A stretch of DNA of 25,259 bases, from contig SSGY01000068.1 of the NCBI GenBank assembly GCA_008017145.1, positions 1-25,259 of the forward strand. The letters run 5' to 3'. Source of the DNA: Neisseriales bacterium. GTDB lineage: Bacteria; Pseudomonadota; Gammaproteobacteria; Burkholderiales; UBA11063. The number at the start of each line of letters is the position of its first letter. Positions within the stretch are counted from its first letter, which is position 1. Below the pieces are notes generated by a model, which did no database searches, was not told the origin of the DNA, and saw only the letters and a list, made by a program, of their open reading frames with translations. The position numbers and the translations under genes were made by a program. Below, one piece after another: positions 23,282 through 25,259 of this stretch.

Positions 23282-24139
23282 TTAATTAAACATATTTCCT
23301 TCCCAGCTACCATAAGTTGGATTTGGTAATGAGAAATAAATTTGTCCAAATGGCTGGTAGAACTTCCCATTTGGATCTTGTTTAATTGCATCTTTTTGGT
23401 TTATATTGGGGAAATCTTGAATGTTGTCGCCAAAATAAGCAAGTACTTTGAATGGTTTAGTTTTACCACTTGCAATAATCTGACTATAATCACCTTTAGC
23501 TACTGCTTCAAAACGTGGTGTTTTATTTGAATCTTTAGCACCTTTGGCAAAGACTACATTATCAAAGCAGATACCCGCGTTTTGTAGATTGGTAACGGTA
23601 GCATTTTGAATTTTGTCATCAAAAGTTCCGTCACGGTTAGTAACGAGCACCACTTTACCACCCATTTTTTGGATAGCACACGTTGTATTGTGCGCGCCAG
23701 GTGTTGCAGGGGAAGTAGCTTGCTCCATAAACATATACATAGTCTTGGCATTGTAAGAGCTGCATGCCAAAAGCTCTTGTTTTTCATACTGCGAATTATC
23801 AAGTACTGTCTCATCTATATCCATAATCACGCCCCAGGATTTTTTGCTCAGTTTTTGTGCTTTAACTTGTGCGCTAACTTTTTCTAGTCCCAATGCAAAA
23901 ATTTGATTATATTGTGCATTGCGTTCAGCGGAATCACGGTACCATTTAGTCGCATTGTAGTTAGCTGAACTTTTGGGTTCTCCTGGTACACAACTGCTAT
24001 GATTAGCTTGATTGAGCCCATTATTTGCGCTAAGTGGGGCACTGGCACTTAGTGGTGCGCTGGTAGTATTAGTTTCCGCTGCAAAAGAGATTAATGGTAA
24101 TGCACTGGCTATAATAGTAATAAATAATTTTAATTTCAT
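23282..24139 (-). CDS. HAD-family acid phosphatase, e(P4)/class C type
   Basis: 285 residues. A Sec signal peptide (cleavage near residues 20-21) exports it; no lipobox Cys is present, unlike the lipoprotein e(P4) of Haemophilus, so it is probably soluble in the periplasm. The DDDD-superfamily site is complete: VIMDIDETVLDN with nucleophile Asp107 and Asp109, LVTNRDG (167-171), and YFGDNIQDF (Asp238, Asp242). Class C enzymes remove phosphate from nucleotides and small esters and help take up nucleosides or NAD precursors. A short repeat SAPLSASAPLSAN follows the signal peptide. It lies 21 bases before rsgA in the same direction. Confidence 0.9.
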   Translation of the reverse strand: MKLKLFITIIASALPLISFAAETNTTSAPLSASAPLSANNGLNQANHSSCVPGEPKSSANYNATKWYRDSAERNAQYNQIFALGLEKVSAQVKAQKLSKKSWGVIMDIDETVLDNSQYEKQELLACSSYNAKTMYMFMEQATSPATPGAHNTTCAIQKMGGKVVLVTNRDGTFDDKIQNATVTNLQNAGICFDNVVFAKGAKDSNKTPRFEAVAKGDYSQIIASGKTKPFKVLAYFGDNIQDFPNINQKDAIKQDPNGKFYQPFGQIYFSLPNPTYGSWEGNMFN

Positions 24140-24160
24140 TCATATATTCCTGTAAAATAA

Positions 24161-25039
24161 TTAATAAGATTTTTTAGTTTTAAGATTTTCGGTTAATCTT
24201 TGATAAAATGCATAGCGTGAGGTGTCAATATTACCACTTTCTGCAGCTGCACGGATTGCACATTGTGGCTCTTGCAAATGGCGACAATTACTAAATTTGC
24301 ATTGACCAAGGATATTACGCATTTCAGGAAAAAATTCAGCAACTTGTTGAATATCTATGTGAAATAGACCAAACTCCTGTAATCCAGGACAATCAATTAA
24401 GTCACTTTTATCATCCAAATGATAAAGAGCCGCGCTGGTAGTAGTGTGGCAACCGCTGGTTTCATATTTGGTAATTTCGGCAGTTTTGGCTTTAGCTTCT
24501 GGATGAATTTGGTTGGTAATTGTTGATTTACCCATGCCCGATTGCCCGATGAGCAGACTTCGTTTACCTTCTAAATATGGTTTTAAATCGGCGCAATTTT
24601 CCAAAGCACTTAATTGCAAAATTTTATATCCCAGTGTATCATGGTAGAGCTTAGTAATTTTTGCGGCAAATTCTGGCGATTCAACTAAGTCCATTTTATT
24701 GATTACAATTAAAGGCTCAATCTGGCTCGATTCGGCACTTAGCAGACAACTATTAAGAAATCCTAAATTGAAATTAGGTTTAACTGCAATAACTATGATA
24801 ATCTGCTGTAAGTTGCTGGCGATGATTTTGCTACGATTGCGATCACTACGATAAACCAGGTTTTGTCGCGGAACTAGCTCTTGAATCTGAGCTTGTTGCT
24901 GGTTTGACAGATTTACTAGAACCTTATCTCCAACGACAAACTCAGTCTTTTTGCCACGAGTTACCGCTTCATAGTTTTTACCATTGACTTCCACAATAAA
25001 AATTCTACCATAGCTACTAACTATTAATCCTTGTTCCAT
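24161..25039 (-). CDS. rsgA: Ribosome small-subunit biogenesis GTPase RsgA
   Basis: 292 residues, slightly short but normal for the family. The circularly permuted GTPase order is clear: OB-fold N-terminus (about 1-60), G4 NKMD (114-117), G1 GQSGMGKST (165-173), switch GCHTTT (196-201), and G3 DCPG (216-219). The C-terminal zinc knuckle is Cys247, Cys252, His254, Cys260. The protein acts in late 30S maturation and releases RbfA. The start ATG overlaps the stop of the M48 peptidase (TAATG), a pairing common in Proteobacteria. Confidence 0.96.
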   Translation of the reverse strand: MEQGLIVSSYGRIFIVEVNGKNYEAVTRGKKTEFVVGDKVLVNLSNQQQAQIQELVPRQNLVYRSDRNRSKIIASNLQQIIIVIAVKPNFNLGFLNSCLLSAESSQIEPLIVINKMDLVESPEFAAKITKLYHDTLGYKILQLSALENCADLKPYLEGKRSLLIGQSGMGKSTITNQIHPEAKAKTAEITKYETSGCHTTTSAALYHLDDKSDLIDCPGLQEFGLFHIDIQQVAEFFPEMRNILGQCKFSNCRHLQEPQCAIRAAAESGNIDTSRYAFYQRLTENLKTKKSY

Positions 25040-25259
25040 TACTGTTCCAGATTTCTGATGCGTACACTTGCTGGGGGATGAGAATAGTAAAATTTGACAT
25101 AAAGTTCATCAGGCGTCAAAGTGCTGGCATTATCACGATAAAGTTTTACTAAGCCATTGATCAAATCATGTTTATCTGCATGCGCTTTAGCAAAATCGTC
25201 GGCTTCAAATTCATTTTTACGCGACATAAAGCTGCTCAGTGGCGCTAACGGTAGACTAA
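25039..25259 (-). CDS. M48 (Ste24-like) zinc metalloprotease, C-terminal end
   Basis: The frame continues past the right edge; only the last ~73 residues are present. SSFMSRKNEFEADDFAKAHA contains the family's EFEAD motif, whose glutamate is the third zinc ligand, and FYYSHPPASVRIRNLE is the conserved C-terminal block (SHPP-x-x-x-R). The HExxH motif lies outside the window. The apparent ATG inside (at 25227) is not the true start. Family members are membrane endopeptidases. Confidence 0.88.
   Translation of the reverse strand, partial: SLPLAPLSSFMSRKNEFEADDFAKAHADKHDLINGLVKLYRDNASTLTPDELYVKFYYSHPPASVRIRNLEQ

Noticed and set aside
23342..23887. Plus- and minus-strand frames inside the phosphatase gene
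   Set aside because: They overlap a complete HAD active site in the other frame and show no motifs of their own.

Overview
The window is AT-rich Gram-negative chromosomal DNA. Three things point to Gram-negative: outer-envelope genes (a lipobox protein and several Sec signal peptides), surface-polysaccharide glycosyltransferases, and an M48 peptidase directly upstream of rsgA. That last pair is common in Beta- and Gammaproteobacteria. A low-GC beta- or gammaproteobacterium is the best guess; the species cannot be named from sequence alone. There are no rRNA or tRNA genes, no CRISPR array and no transposase.

Left part (1-2712). An aspartokinase N-terminus runs off the left edge. After about 335 bp with no convincing gene comes a MarR regulator, divergent from a beta-carbonic anhydrase and a bestrophin-type anion channel. 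A perfect 11-bp inverted repeat sits between the regulator and the anhydrase. The layout suggests a small CO2/bicarbonate module under MarR control.

Minus-strand block (2743-11161). This is a surface-polysaccharide island. It holds five GT2-family glycosyltransferases, four of them tightly packed or overlapping. Upstream of these lie two fossils of fucose metabolism: a GDP-L-fucose synthase with a large internal deletion and a ruined NADP motif, and a C-terminal scrap of a GT11 fucosyltransferase. Selfish or defence-like genes are interleaved: an AAA ATPase preceded by ten-bp-phased TTCATC hexamers, an AlbA_2/Schlafen-type ATPase with a 12-bp tandem repeat in its linker, and a RelE/ParE-RHH toxin-antitoxin pair with its own promoter and operator. 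The island looks remodelled, with fucose synthesis being lost.

Middle (11382-14930). A second MarR gene is followed by an unlisted 54-aa cysteine-rich, probably tail-anchored protein, then an ABC exporter truncated before its signature motif, then a dicarboxylate/amino-acid:cation symporter. The symporter has lost both acidic residues that bind sodium in the family. A strong bidirectional terminator ends the block.

Right part (14942-25259). First come a small lipoprotein and a PAT-type GNAT acetyltransferase. An MFS transporter follows, overlapping by ATGA with an exported right-handed-repeat protein. A LuxR-type regulator diverges from that pair and is followed by two secreted proteins of unknown function; the larger (812 aa) has a glycine-rich hydrophobic stretch beside a coiled coil. 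The window closes with a TDT-family transporter, an e(P4)-like HAD phosphatase, rsgA, and the C-terminal end of an M48/Ste24 protease cut by the right edge.
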